Origin: Emmonsiellopsis sp. PD_33
Lineage: Eukaryota; Ascomycota; Eurotiomycetes; Onygenales; Ajellomycetaceae
NCBI GenBank assembly: GCA_032988165.1
Contig: JANTQF010000083.1
Location: 59,230-123,229 of the forward strand
Length of the DNA stretch: 64,000 nucleotides
Direction: 5' to 3'
Shown here: positions 1-11,956 of the stretch, piece after piece
Position numbering within the stretch: the first letter of the stretch is position 1
How the letters are laid out: the number at the start of each line of letters is the position of its first letter
The notes under the pieces: model-generated
Seen by the model: the letters and a program-made list of their open reading frames with translations, nothing else
What the model was told of the DNA's origin: nothing
Database searches by the model: none
Program-made: the position numbers and the translations under genes

Positions 1-809
1 GGAAACGCGTGGTGCATGACCGTATTCGGGGCGGCGTCGCGGTCGACCAGGTCCGGACTCCCTGCCAGGAGTGCCAAAGGGTGTCGAATAGAAGACGGGC
101 CGCGAGTACATAGCTGAGGTGCCAGTGTTAACACTGTTAATGAATATTTTATTTTTGGTTCTTGTTCTTTTATTCGAGTAATTAATCGTATCCCGCACGC
201 GAGGGGCTAGCCCGATGTGGTGTAGTGTCCCGGAGCCGGAGTCTTGGCAGCGCAGATCATGTTATCTCCGCTTATGTCAGCGCCGGCGCCCCTTCTTTCT
301 CATCTCAGAAAAAAAGCAATCGCTTCGTATATCAACGTCGACTTCGGCTTCATCTCTGCCCAGCTCGCCGTTCCGCTCTGCCCGCCTCTGTTCTCCTCTG
401 CGTCCTGCTCGCCCCGTCTCTCCTTCGTCCTCTCGCCGCCCCCTCTTCGCCCATTCTCTCCTCCCAGCTTTGACCTCCTTTCGTGCTTGGCATTTACCAT
501 CTCCGACTCTTCCGGCCCGCACTCATCGTTTCCCGACCTCCGCAGCCGTTCGCGTCCTCCTTATTGCCTCGCCGTTCCGTCGCCTCTAGTTGCAAGCAAA
601 TTGACTGCTCTATCGATTGTCGCTCCTGTTCTCCTCTGGCCCTTTGCCAATGCGCCTCCTGCGCCTGCGAGGGTGATTCTTTCCGCTCTCCGCGCGCGTC
701 TCCTCTCCACCGCATCTCTCTTCTATGGTAGCCGAATTCACGCCCAATCCACGCCGTTGAAAGCTGCCGGGTGCTTGCTCGTCTGATTGTCCTCTCTCTC
801 GCCACCGCC
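1..809. other. Upstream region of the sphinganine hydroxylase gene
   Basis: I see no gene here. From about 260 to 720 the plus strand is strongly pyrimidine-rich (runs of TCTC, CTCC, CGCC), as is common just upstream of start codons in filamentous fungi, so this is probably promoter and 5' leader. The reading frames that cross it are low-complexity Ser/Pro/Arg products of the CT-rich composition and look non-coding. Confidence 0.6.
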
Positions 810-2145
810 ATGTCGAATGTGACGGGCAATATGGATTTGCCGCCGCTCCCGGCCTACGCCCTCACCCCGCGCCCTCCCCTGATCACTTCCATCCCAGACA
901 GTCTCCTGATCCTCATTCTACCCGTGATTGCATACTGGGTAGTTTCTATGATATTCCACTGGATTGATGTGAACGATTACTTTTCGCAATACCGCCTACA
1001 CACCCCCGCAGAGGTTTTGAAGCGGAACCATGTCACAAGGTGGGATGTTGTTCGGGATGTTGTCGTGCAACAATTGATCCAGACGGCGTTCGGTTTGATG
1101 ATTGCATACTTTGATGACGTTGAGTATACGGGGAAGGATGAGTACAACGTCATGAAATGGGCTACACGGATCAGGATTGCCCAAAGAATGATTCCCAAAT
1201 TCACATCCATCCTTGGGATTGACACTCTAGGGCTTGCTGGGAAGCTATCGTCGCATCCAATGTTAGCTGCGGCCCTTTCTGGCGGCAAATATCCATCCTT
1301 GACACAAATTGTCATAACAGCCTCGGGGGAATCTATAATTGCGCCTGCATTTGCTAATTGGGAACTTCACACTGCTCGAGCACTCTATTGGTATCTGATT
1401 CCTGCCGCGCAGTTCGTCTTTGCAACCCTCTTTGTCGACACATGGCAATATTTCCTACACCGCGGAATGCACATGAATAGGTGGCTGTACAGTAAGTTCC
1501 TTGTCCATCATACCTCTATAGATATCCGTTCTTTTCTGACCAATGAATTCTACAGCAACCTTCCATTCGCGCCACCATCGCCTCTATGTGCCATATGCCT
1601 TTGGTGCATTATATAATCACCCCGTTGAAGGTTTCCTTCTCGATACTGCCGGAACGGGAATTGCGTTTCTCCTTACTGGCATGACAAACCGACAGGGAAT
1701 GTGGTTTTTTACCGGCTCAACTGTTAAGACCGTCGATGACCACTGTGGCTATGCCTTCCCCTTCGATCCGTTGCAGCATCTCACTTCTAACAATGCTGCA
1801 TACCACGACATCCACCATCAAAGCTGGGGCATCAAAACCAATTTCTCCCAGCCATTCTTCACCTTTTGGGACCGGTTCCTAAATACTCGTTGGTCAGGGG
1901 GGGATATCCAGCTTCGATATGAGAGATCACGGAATACCGCACAAAAGTTGGTGGATGAAGACAACGCGAATAAACAATCACCCACTGTTCAAGCCGACTC
2001 CGTATCGACGAAAGAAGATGAAGAACCAACTTCGCGAAACTTGCTACCGCGCCGTGTTCGACGGAAGACTCCCTCCTTTTCTCCCCAGTCTGAGACCCTA
2101 AAGAGCGTCAGCCATCGCCTTAATGGGAGCATACGGCAGAAATAA
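810..2145 (+). CDS. sur2: Sphinganine C4-hydroxylase (sterol-desaturase family, SUR2-like)
   Basis: Exons 810-1491 and 1556-2145 give 423 aa; the 64-nt intron has GTAAGT, a CTGAC branch site and TACAG. The enzyme is a di-iron membrane hydroxylase of the ER that makes phytosphingosine-type long-chain bases. The fatty-acid-hydroxylase histidine boxes are all visible: HRGMH at the end of exon 1, HSRHH at the start of exon 2, and HDIHH further on, next to DPLQHLTSNNAAY, which is typical of fungal SUR2. Hydrophobic segments lie near residues 25-45 and 195-225. The start at 810 sits in a strong context (GCCACCGCCATG); the frame is open further upstream but without an ATG. The C-terminal 75 residues are polar and probably disordered. 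The family call is firm; choosing SUR2 over other sterol desaturases rests on the motif neighbourhoods. Confidence 0.92.
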
Positions 2146-3000
2146 GCGCCCACAGTAACGGCAAGGCCGGTTCACTGCCGTTTATCTTATCCCTCCTTAT
2201 CTTGTTATTGCCATACATATTTCCTTCTCACTACCCCAACATGGGCTGTTATTGACACCTAATCTGCAAATAACCCCTCACCTAATATCTCGTTTATATT
2301 TGTATATGCGTTTGGCTGTCTCTTTTATGATAAAATGCGCCCCTATTATTTAATGCGAACAGCGCGCGGTTCCCATGCTCACTCGTTATGTTTTTGGCCT
2401 TGTCCCTACTCCTTGTTGTCTTCCTTTCAACACCCTGTTTTCTTTCGCCCTTTTATTCTACGGAGTCTTTCCCCATTCATGGAGTTGGTGGCATGGTTGC
2501 CATCCTTGGATTAACTATAATTTCCTTGTTCCAGGCGCCACAATTTCACCTCCCCATTACGATCTTAATAGTAGCACTGGAAAGTGCTTCCGTCTACTTC
2601 CCTTTTTTATGTGATTCTTCTTTGTATCTTTTATTTCTTCTACCACTTACACTGGACCCTTTTTTTTTTCATTCACGGCTCCACTACTCCATTCCATTCT
2701 ATCTTAAATATCCTCTTTCCTTCGTTGTTCTTTTTATTTTACTCCTTTTTTAAAAATTCTCTCTTTGTTTTATCTTAACACTTCATCCTATGTATAAAAT
2801 TAAACAGAATAAATTTAAAATCACCATCACGCCCCTCGGGTTGCTATTTAGTTGAATATCATTAAATTCAAAATAAACATACATTACAGAGTAAAGCAAG
2901 GAACCAAACCCAGCACCAGATGGATCCCGCGGGGGGTATTATCAGGAACTCCCTCACCCCCTAACCCTAAACCGGGCTAACCAACCACTTAACCGCCTCT
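2146..3000. other. Intergenic region between convergent genes
   Basis: No gene seen. The stretch 2590-2780 is very T-rich and the region as a whole looks like overlapping 3' untranslated and terminator sequence of the two converging genes. TAACCCTAAACC near 2960 resembles a telomere-like unit but occurs only once. Confidence 0.6.
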
Positions 3001-4608
3001 TCATACCCAAAGAATGCTCCATCTAGTCACCCGCCTCGACGCGCCCGACTGCCCTAGGGAAGTAGGATCAACCTCAGCACCCCCCCTTTGCTCTAAATGT
3101 GAGTCCAAAACGCCAGACCGCGCCGCGGTGGTATCATCGTAGTAGTCGCCATAGTAGCCATCGTCAGCGGCAAACGCGGCCGCAACCCCTGATCGGTTCC
3201 AGGAATTTGTGTCGGGGCTGGCATTAATTGCTAGCCGCTGGAGAGGTGCTGCTAACTCGTCGATGTGTGGGCTGAAGGACTCCCCGTAGTCGTCAATTGC
3301 GGGTTGGTGTGGAGATGTCATTGGAATACCCTCTGACCATTTCCCGGAATGTCTGGTGTGGTCGTCTCCAACTATTGCTGGATGGCTCATACCGACCTCG
3401 GCCTCATCGGGGACGCTTGCGTCGTCCCATACGTCGTCGTCATCGCCGTTATAGTCATACTCGCTTGGGCTGTGGCACAAACGGCCTCGATACTCATCCG
3501 CCAGCCTCTCGCTCGTCTTCTCCCTATCGGACCGTTGGATCCTCTCAGCACTGTCGAGGTAGTAGTGGTTGCGGCCGGAGTAGATGCTAACAGACTCCGA
3601 AACCGTGGTTTTAGGCGTGGCTGGACAGAAGCGTCCACTCGACATGGACGTTCGTCTCGAGTGTATCGGCGTATGTTGTGTACTATAGATAGAGCTGAAG
3701 GATGCGGTTGAATGATGACGGAAGCGTTCTATCCCCGAAAAGTATCGCGAGGAGCTCCTGCGTGAGCAGGGAATGTCGCTGCTGTGGCTGGAGTGTTGAT
3801 GTTCGTCTGTCGCCGTGAGAATTGCATTGTCACCGCTCCCCTCGTGATGGACCTGGTTGTCGTGGTGGGAGTAAGGAGCTTGGCCGTAGGAGGACTGCTG
3901 GTAAGAGAAGTCTAGATCCCCCCTTCCCATTAACTCCGAGTCGGAATGTCGATAACTTTCAAGAACTCCATCACAGTAAACTGACGTGTGTCTGCGCGGA
4001 TTCTTCGATTGCCACTCCCGCTTTTCGTGCCGTGTTGAGTGCGTGGTTTTCGATCTTACAATCCCACTATCACTCAATCCACGCTGGTGTATTTCCAAAA
4101 ACAGTTCCACCCAGGAGAGCAACGCATCATCTTCGTTCCTGGTTCTCCTAGCTGGCAAGTCTAACTCACCCAGCAAAACAGTGCGAAGATGTTTGAGCGC
4201 AGTAGGGTTTTTCCCAACGCGTGCCAACCTGCAGGCTTTGCACTTGTCTACTACTTGATATGCACAGCCTTTCGACTCCATATCAATCACGGATAACCAC
4301 ATATCGTTGATGCCATGCAGATACTCCACAATTTTCCGCTGGTCATCAGGGAGTTCTGACCGGCGGCACATATACTTGTCGAGGCGAACGTTGACCTCCT
4401 CACGGAGTAATTTGTATTGGTCCCGAATCAAGTCTGCATCCAGATTTCGGTGTTTCTCACACAAACCCCCCTTCCAAGACCAGCAGCGGCGCAGATATTC
4501 TGATACTTTCTCTTTTCCCTTAGTGGGCTCGACGTCAGAGCGTAGGATAGATAGTATGATCTCCTCTTTTTTGTCTTTGGCCAGCTCCTTCCATGACTTG
4601 GATGGCAT
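3001..4608 (-). CDS. Hypothetical protein, 535 aa, N-terminal Cys-containing region and disordered tail
   Basis: This is one uninterrupted frame with ATG at 4608 (MPSKSWKELAKDKKEE). I do not recognise the family. Residues 1-190 look folded: charged helices, then RRCWSWKGGLCEKH and later CAYQVVDKCKACRLARVG, giving Cys pairs that could bind metal or form a structural core. From about residue 190 to the end the chain is Ser/Asp/His/Arg-rich, with patches such as SRRSSSRYFSG and GDDDDVWDDAS, and is probably disordered. No signal peptide or membrane segment is seen. The length, codon-like composition and uninterrupted frame support a real gene. The function is unknown; the layout would suit a nuclear or scaffold protein, but that is only an inference. 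Confidence 0.7.
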   Translation of the reverse strand: MPSKSWKELAKDKKEEIILSILRSDVEPTKGKEKVSEYLRRCWSWKGGLCEKHRNLDADLIRDQYKLLREEVNVRLDKYMCRRSELPDDQRKIVEYLHGINDMWLSVIDMESKGCAYQVVDKCKACRLARVGKNPTALKHLRTVLLGELDLPARRTRNEDDALLSWVELFLEIHQRGLSDSGIVRSKTTHSTRHEKREWQSKNPRRHTSVYCDGVLESYRHSDSELMGRGDLDFSYQQSSYGQAPYSHHDNQVHHEGSGDNAILTATDEHQHSSHSSDIPCSRRSSSRYFSGIERFRHHSTASFSSIYSTQHTPIHSRRTSMSSGRFCPATPKTTVSESVSIYSGRNHYYLDSAERIQRSDREKTSERLADEYRGRLCHSPSEYDYNGDDDDVWDDASVPDEAEVGMSHPAIVGDDHTRHSGKWSEGIPMTSPHQPAIDDYGESFSPHIDELAAPLQRLAINASPDTNSWNRSGVAAAFAADDGYYGDYYDDTTAARSGVLDSHLEQRGGAEVDPTSLGQSGASRRVTRWSILWV

Positions 4609-5964
4609 TATGTGGCTGCTGCACTACACCGATAGATAGGGGTAGTTCTCGATATCGTTAGAGTCGGCTGCCGTGGTTATTGAGAGCTTGAGTTGGTAGT
4701 TTCTTCATCGAGAAGAGGAAGGAAGAGCTTGGGATTTCTCACAGTGATGGTTATGTAGAGGAGGGTACAGAACTAGCCGGGTAAGTCAGGAAATTTGTCT
4801 GGACAGTCAAGGAGTGTCTTCGCAACTTTTTAGCAAAGAGTAGAATATGTGGAAAAAAGGGACTGCGTATCACTGCACTATTTATTAGTATACCACTGTC
4901 TTGGAATGGGATGCTTAGGGGCAACCATACCTATCCCGGATATGCGGTGATTTGGAGAATAGTTCAGTATATCGACTATAGTGGATAACCTCTCAAGTGA
5001 TGAATGCCGTTCATAGAATCTAGAGGAGAGGGAGAAGAAGAAGCAGAACGAAGAAAGGACCTGAACAGAAGCCATGTTCTAAGGGTAGCTTCCGAAGGGA
5101 TAGGTCCCATCCCTTCTCCAGCGCCGCCGTTCATAGAACGCCCGTAGCCGGCGCAATAGGCCGGGCATAACGTCAAATAGGACATCTTTGAAATATTCCA
5201 TGGCGTATAATCCAGGATTTCTGAAAAGGTTCAACTGGAAATCCCGAGATATCCGACGGGGCAGACCCATTTATCAGGTTGGCTGCACAATGCGTTGCTG
5301 CGTTTCAACGATTCTATGCCCGGACAAAACAGTTGTTTCATTGTCTCCACGTGGGATTGCAAGGTAAAATCACGGCCTTTGCCATCAAAGAATGTTTGCT
5401 GACCCCTGATGTCCAAGTTGAAACACTCAAAGTCAACAAAAGACGGATGGCATCCTTGGATGGATGGATGGATGCCCTCGTCGGGAGTCACGTGACCCGC
5501 CCGATATCTGCCGGCCGAAACTAGAGCAATCATTTATTATTAATTGACTGGCGAGAGGCTTTCATAATCTATGTTGAAATACGCGTATCCATTCTTCCAT
5601 TCTTCCTTCCCTTGCTGAGTTTTATATTCTAATATCGATGTGCGCGTAGGTGTAAACCGAGGATGCTCAGGTTCCTTCCAAGGTTACCTATACTGCGCAC
5701 GTTCAAGGATATATATATACATATCGAGGTTATAATGATATTAATTCTTTATCTACCGCTGGCTACTATCTGCCACGCTAGGAATGGATGGAGTAAAATA
5801 GGAGAGAGTGAGAGCGAACGTGAGGTAAAAATAGGAGGCAAGGGAGAAAAGCCCCTCCACAGTCTATCCTCCCGAGCACACGTCTGGTCTGCACAACATC
5901 ACCTGCACCTAGGTATTATCTTACATCAAAGTGGGCATCGAGAAACAAAATACTAAACAAACGC
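4609..5964. other. Gene-poor interval
   Basis: No gene can be supported. Short frames on both strands overlap and have no recognisable content. It contains a GGAT/GGATGGATGG microsatellite near 5455-5472 and a TA-rich patch (ATATATATACATAT) near 5710. The 4620-4860 part is the upstream region of the minus-strand hypothetical gene. Confidence 0.5.
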
Positions 5965-5981
5965 CTAGTAGTTGTACTTTT

Positions 5982-8358
5982 TCATAGTCTCGCGCTTATG
6001 GGGATCCTCTCGTTCATAAGCACCTTCGAAATGTTTTGGCTCGTCCAGTCCGAAATAGCCATATTGGTCACCATAGGGTTGACGCCACTAGCACTTGGGA
6101 ATACCGAAGCATCAGTAATATAGAGGCTTTCGGTGCCCCAAACCTTTCCAGTCGTATCGACAACGCTCGTTTTCGGTGAAGTGCCCATGCGGCACGTACC
6201 CATCTGGTGGGCACTTGCAAAAAATGTGCGTTCCGGCGCCAAGGGGTTGTACAGTTGACGAAGCTTCTTAATCCAGGCTTGGAAGGCTGGGTGGTTGACG
6301 CCTTCTTCCGCTGAGCATGCCTCAGTTGCCGAGCGTTCTGGGCGGATAAACGGTGGGATATCGCGACTGGTTGTGTGAATTTCCATCGCGCCGGAAACAT
6401 AGGCAACCTTTGCAGCCCCAATAACGGCTTCCATCATGTTCTTTCGGTCAAAGTAAGAGGGGGTATAATCGATCCGACATCTGCCATCTACAGGATCGGC
6501 ATAAACTCTGCCTGGGTCACGGTCTCGTGCAAGAGTGATGAACCCGGCCATATTTCCAAGTCGAGCGGCGAACCGTTTATAGGTAAATCCATCAACCCAA
6601 GGGAATAGGGGGAGGAAGAAAGCTGGAAGCATAGTCACGGTTTCGATCTTAGCTCCATGTCCATGCCCATCGACATTTTCGAATTCATTGATAACGGACG
6701 TGAGAATTCCACCTTCCCATGGCTTGGTTTCATGGTCAAAAATGGCAGACATCAAGATAACTGTATGGATCAGCAGATCGAATGTTAGAAATTTCATTCT
6801 TTAGGTCATGACCGCAGTTGGGTCGGGGGTGGTGGGGGAAAAAGATATATAAGGCTGTTGGCTTACCTGGGTGCAAGTGCAAATTACGACCAATCTGAGG
6901 GTTCTTTAATCCGCTGCGCAGCAGCAGCATGGGAGTTTGCAGAGTACCACAAGCGACAATAACTTTCTTGGCTTTGATAACCACTTTGCGTTTGATGACC
7001 GGCTCACCGCTAGTGCCGTTGTGAATATCCCTGGAAGACCATATCCCCTCAACACCGTGAGCAATGCTGTTGCCAGCCAAGCCTTCCTTGAACAAGATCT
7101 TTCCGACGCGGAGACCTTCGATGAACTGAGCACCAGCACGGGCAGCATCCACCATGAAAGAATTTTGGGGACCCTGTTTGGCTCCTGATGCACAACCAAG
7201 GGTACAATACCCGCAGTAGTGGTCGTGATTACCAGTGTTCTGTGGAACTGGTTTAGCAGCATATCCTAGCTTCCGTGCACCTTCAAGGATAACACGATTG
7301 GCATGGTTGTGGTTGATATCCGCATTAACACCCATGTACTCGCAAACGCGATCGAGAGAGTTCTGAAATTCCGCCGAAGTGAAGAAAGGCAGTCCCTTCT
7401 TTGCCCATTCCTGGCGTACGTAGCTCTGCGTCTGGAGAGCGGCCGACCAATTAACAGTTCCACCGCCGCCGAAGGTCGAACCAGAGATAGCGGCTATGGA
7501 GCCATCATCAGAAAGGTCGGCACCTCCATTCTCGAACAAGTTGATATTTCCTTCCTTCGCAGTCATGGGGAAGTGTTGGTTTGAGAAGTAGTAAGACTTT
7601 TCGACGACGATAACACGGTGACCAGCCTGGGCAAGATTCTTGGCGGTCACGCCGGCACCGCAGCCACTGCCGACTATAACTACATCGGTTTCGATAGTTT
7701 CAGCGTTGTCACCGGGGGGGATTTGCAAAAACTCGAAAGGATAGCCCTCCTTGGGAGCTAGATTGACGGGCACCCGCGGGAAACCGACAACGGCTGGGAG
7801 AGTCGGGCTCAAGGAGATCCAGGCCTTGTGAAAGAGGGTAATCAACGACCGATGGACGGTACGCAATGGTGGAAGAGTGGAAGTGGCCCAGCCCCGAAAT
7901 ATTGCTTCACGGACAGGGAATGGGTGGCATTGGAAAGGGCGGGCGTGTCCTGTCAAGAGAAGAGATACTGGACGACTATTCAGTGCATTGAGGATGATGC
8001 TGATGCCGCGTCTGGCTTCATCGGGAATATTCTGGCCAATAACGCGGCACAGGCTGTCTTTGAACTCTGGAACACACGATGCACTTTCGGCAAAGTAGCG
8101 TTCGGTAAGATCAGAGCTTTCTGTAGCATCAACGGTTGACCGAATCGAATGGGCGGCAATAGCATATTCACCGTCGTCAATAGAGCAGACGGCGGGACAT
8201 GCGCCCTCAGACTTGGGTCTGATAGCCGGGATAATGGTGTCAGCCAGAGCAAGTAGGGTCTTCCACTGAAGCGGGGACAGTATTTCGGTGGAAGAGGGGG
8301 CTGGAGGCGTAGGACTGTCCAAGATGTTGGCAACGGGAGCTGGAAGTGGAGCAGCCAT
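5982..8358 (-). CDS. Long-chain fatty alcohol oxidase (GMC/FAO type), peroxisomal
   Basis: Exons 8358-6867 and 6760-5982 give 756 aa, the usual size of fungal FAO. The 106-nt intron runs GTAAGC to ATACAG. The joined text NLHLHPVILMSAIFD carries the family's HLHP motif across the junction. The enzyme oxidises long-chain alcohols to aldehydes using FAD and O2. The Rossmann FAD motif VVIVGSGCGAG lies near residues 226-236, with the GMC signature region STFGGGGTVNWSA after it and a C-terminal GMC_oxred_C part (SAHQMGTCRMG, SGVNPMVTNMA). The protein ends in SARL, a consensus PTS1, so import into peroxisomes or microbodies is expected. The frame starts upstream at a non-ATG codon; the first ATG (MAAPLPAPV) is used here. 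It is divergent from the thiolase gene. Confidence 0.9.
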
Positions 8359-10182
8359 GATGGTCAATTGAGAGAGTGAAGGTACAGAACGGGGTATGAC
8401 AAGGAATCAAGCACAGCACAGCACAGCACAGCTCAGCACACGACAACAACACAGAGAGGGGGATCAGTTAGACGGTGGGGGAGACGGTGATCTGGCCTTT
8501 GCCCTGGGGAAAAGAGTGGTCTGGGGGCTCAAGAAGAGCGGCAAAAAGGGGATAAGAATAGCTTTCCAACTCGTCGGCACGGAGGCTGACAGGACAAACG
8601 AGAGAAAAGAGATACAGCTGATAACGAATGCTGGTCTAAGGGAGGACTGAGGTCAGGACTGAGGATGGTGAGGAGAGGAAGAAGAAGAAGAAGAAGAAGA
8701 GAAGACGACGAGGAACAGGCGGGTTTGTTTGTTGTTGTTCTGCGCCGAGCAGCAGGAGAGACCGACAGCAGCCCCGGCGGCGGGGGAAACAGCGACAGGC
8801 GGGATTGGCGGGGGAAACGCCTTCCTGCGCGAAGGTCTGCTGGACGGAAGGAGGGCGGAGAGAGAGCTGATAAATATCTCGGAAAAGGGATGGATGCTGG
8901 GCTCGATGATGTAGCCAGCTGGGACCTCGGGATGCTAATGTACTAGGGCTGGGGGATCACAGGACACACGCGGCCAGAAGGTTGCAGCTTTGGAAAGGGT
9001 TCAAGAGTATATTGCCGTTCAACAGATAGTTATATGGACTCCTTTTCCTTTTCCGCCCTTGGAGAAGCATTTGACAATGCCCCCATCGCTGTGATTGCGG
9101 GGCAGACAAGCGTGGTCTGGGGACAGGCGGCCTCTGATTCGGCCAGGACCGCGGGCAGCCCTCGCAGCACAGGCGGATATTGAGCCTTGAGGGGTGTCCG
9201 GCGCCCAGCTAGGCCGGCGGCTAGGATATTCTGGGGATGGGCTGATGCTTTTCCAGGCCGTTGGTTTTACCAAGGTCTGTGCCGCCGTTGGGCTCCATTT
9301 TTTGCCGAGTTTTCATGTGGAACTGGCTCGCGGTTCTGATTTCGGCATCCTGGACCTGCCCGGGCTCTGGGTCAGCATTTGACGAGAGATACTTGAATGC
9401 GAACAAGACGAGTCTGGAGGATGGATGACATGGATAACTATCTGATATCAAACTCTCGTGCCTTTATATTCGGCTGAGAAGCCCGTCGCTCTGTGGCAAT
9501 CGAATGAGGATCAGTAACATACAGGCAGCAACAGGCTTGATGGGGTCGAGGTCCGCAAGAGGACAGCCCCGTACAAGTCTCGTAGTTAGAGGGAACTATA
9601 CAGTATGATGCATTTCGATGGCCTGGAGAGACCGCAATTCTTCATTCAGCCTTCATCGCATATGAACTTGAACTGAACAGACAATGGCTGGACAGCGGAT
9701 GACTAAGCACGCAGCCCAACCTCCTTACTCGCCTTCTCACCATCACGAACTCCAGCGATCTATCTTCAACGACGGACGAGAAGTCTTTTTTATATCCGCT
9801 GCTCGCGTCGGTCCCCCACGTCCAGCGCATGTAAAACAGGGATAAACAATGTCTCCAGGGCCGCCCTCTCAGCAGCACGATAGATCTCCATGCCCACCAC
9901 GCCCGGTCTTCGGCCTTTGTCCGGCCCACTGTCTCGGCCAACCCGCGCTCTGACAGTCCTCCATCCGGGGGCAAAATAAAATGTCTGCGTGGTTCCCCAG
10001 TTATTAGCGAAAAAATTTTATAGATGCAGGTTAAGTTAGATAGTTCCTGGCCGCTAGCTTGCAAGCTCTAAGCTCCATATACTTCATACGTAGCTTCTTC
10101 ACCGCATCTCTTCCCATCCTACATCCATCACCACTTTCGTTCATCAAACCGCTCACCCGCTCACATTCTCATCGCCGCAAAA
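8359..10182. promoter_or_regulatory. Shared 1.8-kb divergent promoter of alcohol oxidase and thiolase genes
   Basis: No gene is supported inside. It separates two divergently transcribed lipid-oxidation genes. It contains an AGCAC repeat (about 8408-8433), a GAA/AGA microsatellite (about 8679-8703), CCTCGG at 8925-8930, and pyrimidine-rich sequence just upstream of the thiolase ATG (10090-10182). A 140-codon minus frame at 9642-10064 shows no recognisable domain and is treated as chance. Confidence 0.6.
8925..8930 (+). promoter_or_regulatory. CCTCGG core, candidate FarA/FarB fatty-acid response site
   Basis: The exact hexamer CCTCGG lies in the divergent promoter, about 570 bp from the alcohol oxidase ATG and 1.25 kb from the thiolase ATG. 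In Aspergillus nidulans FarA/FarB act through this core at genes of beta-oxidation and peroxisomes. One hexamer in 1.8 kb can occur by chance; gene context is the main support. Confidence 0.35.
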
Positions 10183-11956
10183 ATGCCGCCGCCTAGAAGC
10201 CTACCCCGCGATCGCGTCTATGTAATGGGCGTGGGCATGTCGCCGTTCCTCAAACCAAACCCCAAGAGAGATTATCCCCAGCTGGGCCTCGAGGCTGGCA
10301 CCAAAGCCCTGCTGGACGCCGGAATCACATACGACGAGGTCGACCAGGGCTATGCCTGCTATGCCTATGGCGATTCTACCTCCGGCCAGAGGGTCTTCTA
10401 TCAGTTCGGTAACCACTACTCGTGTTTCCTGGCCCTGTGGACTCATTTTGCTTGCTCCTTGTCCTGCTTTTCCATCCCAACATGTGGAAAAAGAAGCTCT
10501 GCTTATAGTTAACTCGGGGTCCAGGTATGACCGGTATCCCGATTGTTAATGTCAACAATGCCTGTGCGACTGGCTCGTCGGGCTTGTATCTTGCACGCCA
10601 ATCTCTCAGTCTGGGCGGCGGAGACGTCGCTTTGGTGATTGGTTTTGAGAAGATGATGGCTGGTCGGCTGAAGAAGTTCTTCACCGATCGTTCTGTTCCA
10701 CAAGGCCTCCATGCGGAGAAAATGTTTGATCTCAACCCAAACAGCGAGCCAGGAAATATCAGCTTGTTTGGGAATGCTGGATTGGAATACATTGAAAAGT
10801 ACGGCCATCCTCCCCCTACCGATTCCGCGATCCCGCTGGCGGAATCTGATCCAATCTATTCGGCGACTGTGGAGCTGACGATTTGTCCAAAGACATGATG
10901 CCGTGCCCGATGACCTGGCTGAGATCGCTAGAGTCAATCATCTGCACAGCGCCAACAATCCTTACAGCCAATTCCAGACGGTATATTCTCTGGATGAGAT
11001 CAAGAACAGCGCTGCCTTGTATGGCCCAGTCACAAAGCTTCAATGGTAAGTGCATCCTCTTTACGATTCGCTATATAATGAGCGCATATTAATATTCTGG
11101 GTTTTTCAAAGCTGCCCTACGTCGGACGGTGCTGCTGCTGTCGTTCTGGTCTCCGAACGGTGGCTGAAGGAGCACCCTGAGCTCAGAAGCAAAGCCATTG
11201 AGATCGCAGGACAGGCCATAGTCACGTAAGCCATCCTTTTTCCACGCGCGCACCATTCGGAACAACTTCCTGCAGACTAATTATCCGCGACGGACTTTTG
11301 CATGCTGACAATACCCTTACTTTAGTGATCAAGCCGACACATACGGATCGTCCTCCATGGACCTGGTCGGTTACCAAATGTCCAAGCGTGCCGCTGAAGC
11401 TGCTCTCGCCGAGGCCGAAACTCCAGTTGCTCGCGTTGGTGTTTGCGAACTGCACGACTGCTTCGCCGCCAATGAGCTAGTGACCATCGATGCTCTGGGT
11501 CTCTGCGAACCAGGGAAGGCCGGACAGTTCATCCGAAGCGGGAATATTACACATGGCGGCCGCGTTGTCGTCAACCCCTCGGGCGGCCTCATCTCCAAGG
11601 GCCACCCCCTGGGTGCCACTGGTTTGGCCCAGTGCACAGAGCTCGTCTGGCAGCTCAGAGGCTGGGCCAATAACCGCCTCGCACCGTACACCACCGCTGC
11701 TCTCCAGCACAATCTTGGCCTAGGCGGAGCCGCCGTCGTTTCCGTATACAAGCGCGCTGACGGGTTGTCCAACGCCCCGAAGACCGACAACGAGGTGTCC
11801 GCATCGTCAGGGTTGGGCTATAACCCGGCGACGGAGGCAAGACAGGTCACGGTTGACCAGATCAAGAGCATCCTGAGCAGACAGAACAACAACCAATGGG
11901 CGCGTGTGGGCAGCCGTGGTGGAGACCTGGAAGAACCGTTCCTTGCACGAATTTGA
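10183..11956 (+). CDS. SCP-x type peroxisomal thiolase (acetyl-CoA acyltransferase)
   Basis: Five exons: 10183-10408, 10525-10798, 10893-11045, 11112-11225, 11326-11956, giving 465 aa. All introns are GT-AG; intron 2 has a clear CTGAC branch site. The text matches the thiolase half of sterol carrier protein X / non-specific lipid-transfer-protein thiolases. The nucleophile region VNNACATGSSGLY follows exon 2's start; CELHDCFAANEL and the C-terminal NPSGGLISKGHPLGATG carry the other catalytic residues. The role is thiolytic cleavage of 3-oxoacyl-CoA, often of branched or sterol side chains. There is no SCP2 domain after residue 440. The last residues EEPFLARI resemble a weak PTS1 (ARI; the consensus would end in L or M). 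It is divergent from the fatty alcohol oxidase, which suggests shared peroxisomal lipid use. The exon 2/3 junction (IEK to HDAVPDDLAEI) is the least certain. Confidence 0.9.

Noticed and set aside
215..829. Several open frames on both strands upstream of sur2
   Set aside because: They follow the CT-rich composition, overlap each other and encode low-complexity Ser/Pro/Arg text.
2955..2975. Telomere-like CCCTAACCCTAAACC
   Set aside because: Only about two units between two ordinary genes; not a telomere or an interstitial array.
5965..6080. A second minus-strand frame over the end of the alcohol oxidase that would end in KKYNY at 5965
   Set aside because: It could be an alternative C-terminus, but no splice pair of credible length joins it to the main frame, and the main frame ends in a PTS1 (ARL) as expected for this enzyme.
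9642..10064. 140-codon minus-strand frame in the divergent promoter
   Set aside because: No domain or composition typical of the coding genes nearby; lies in the promoter of the thiolase gene.
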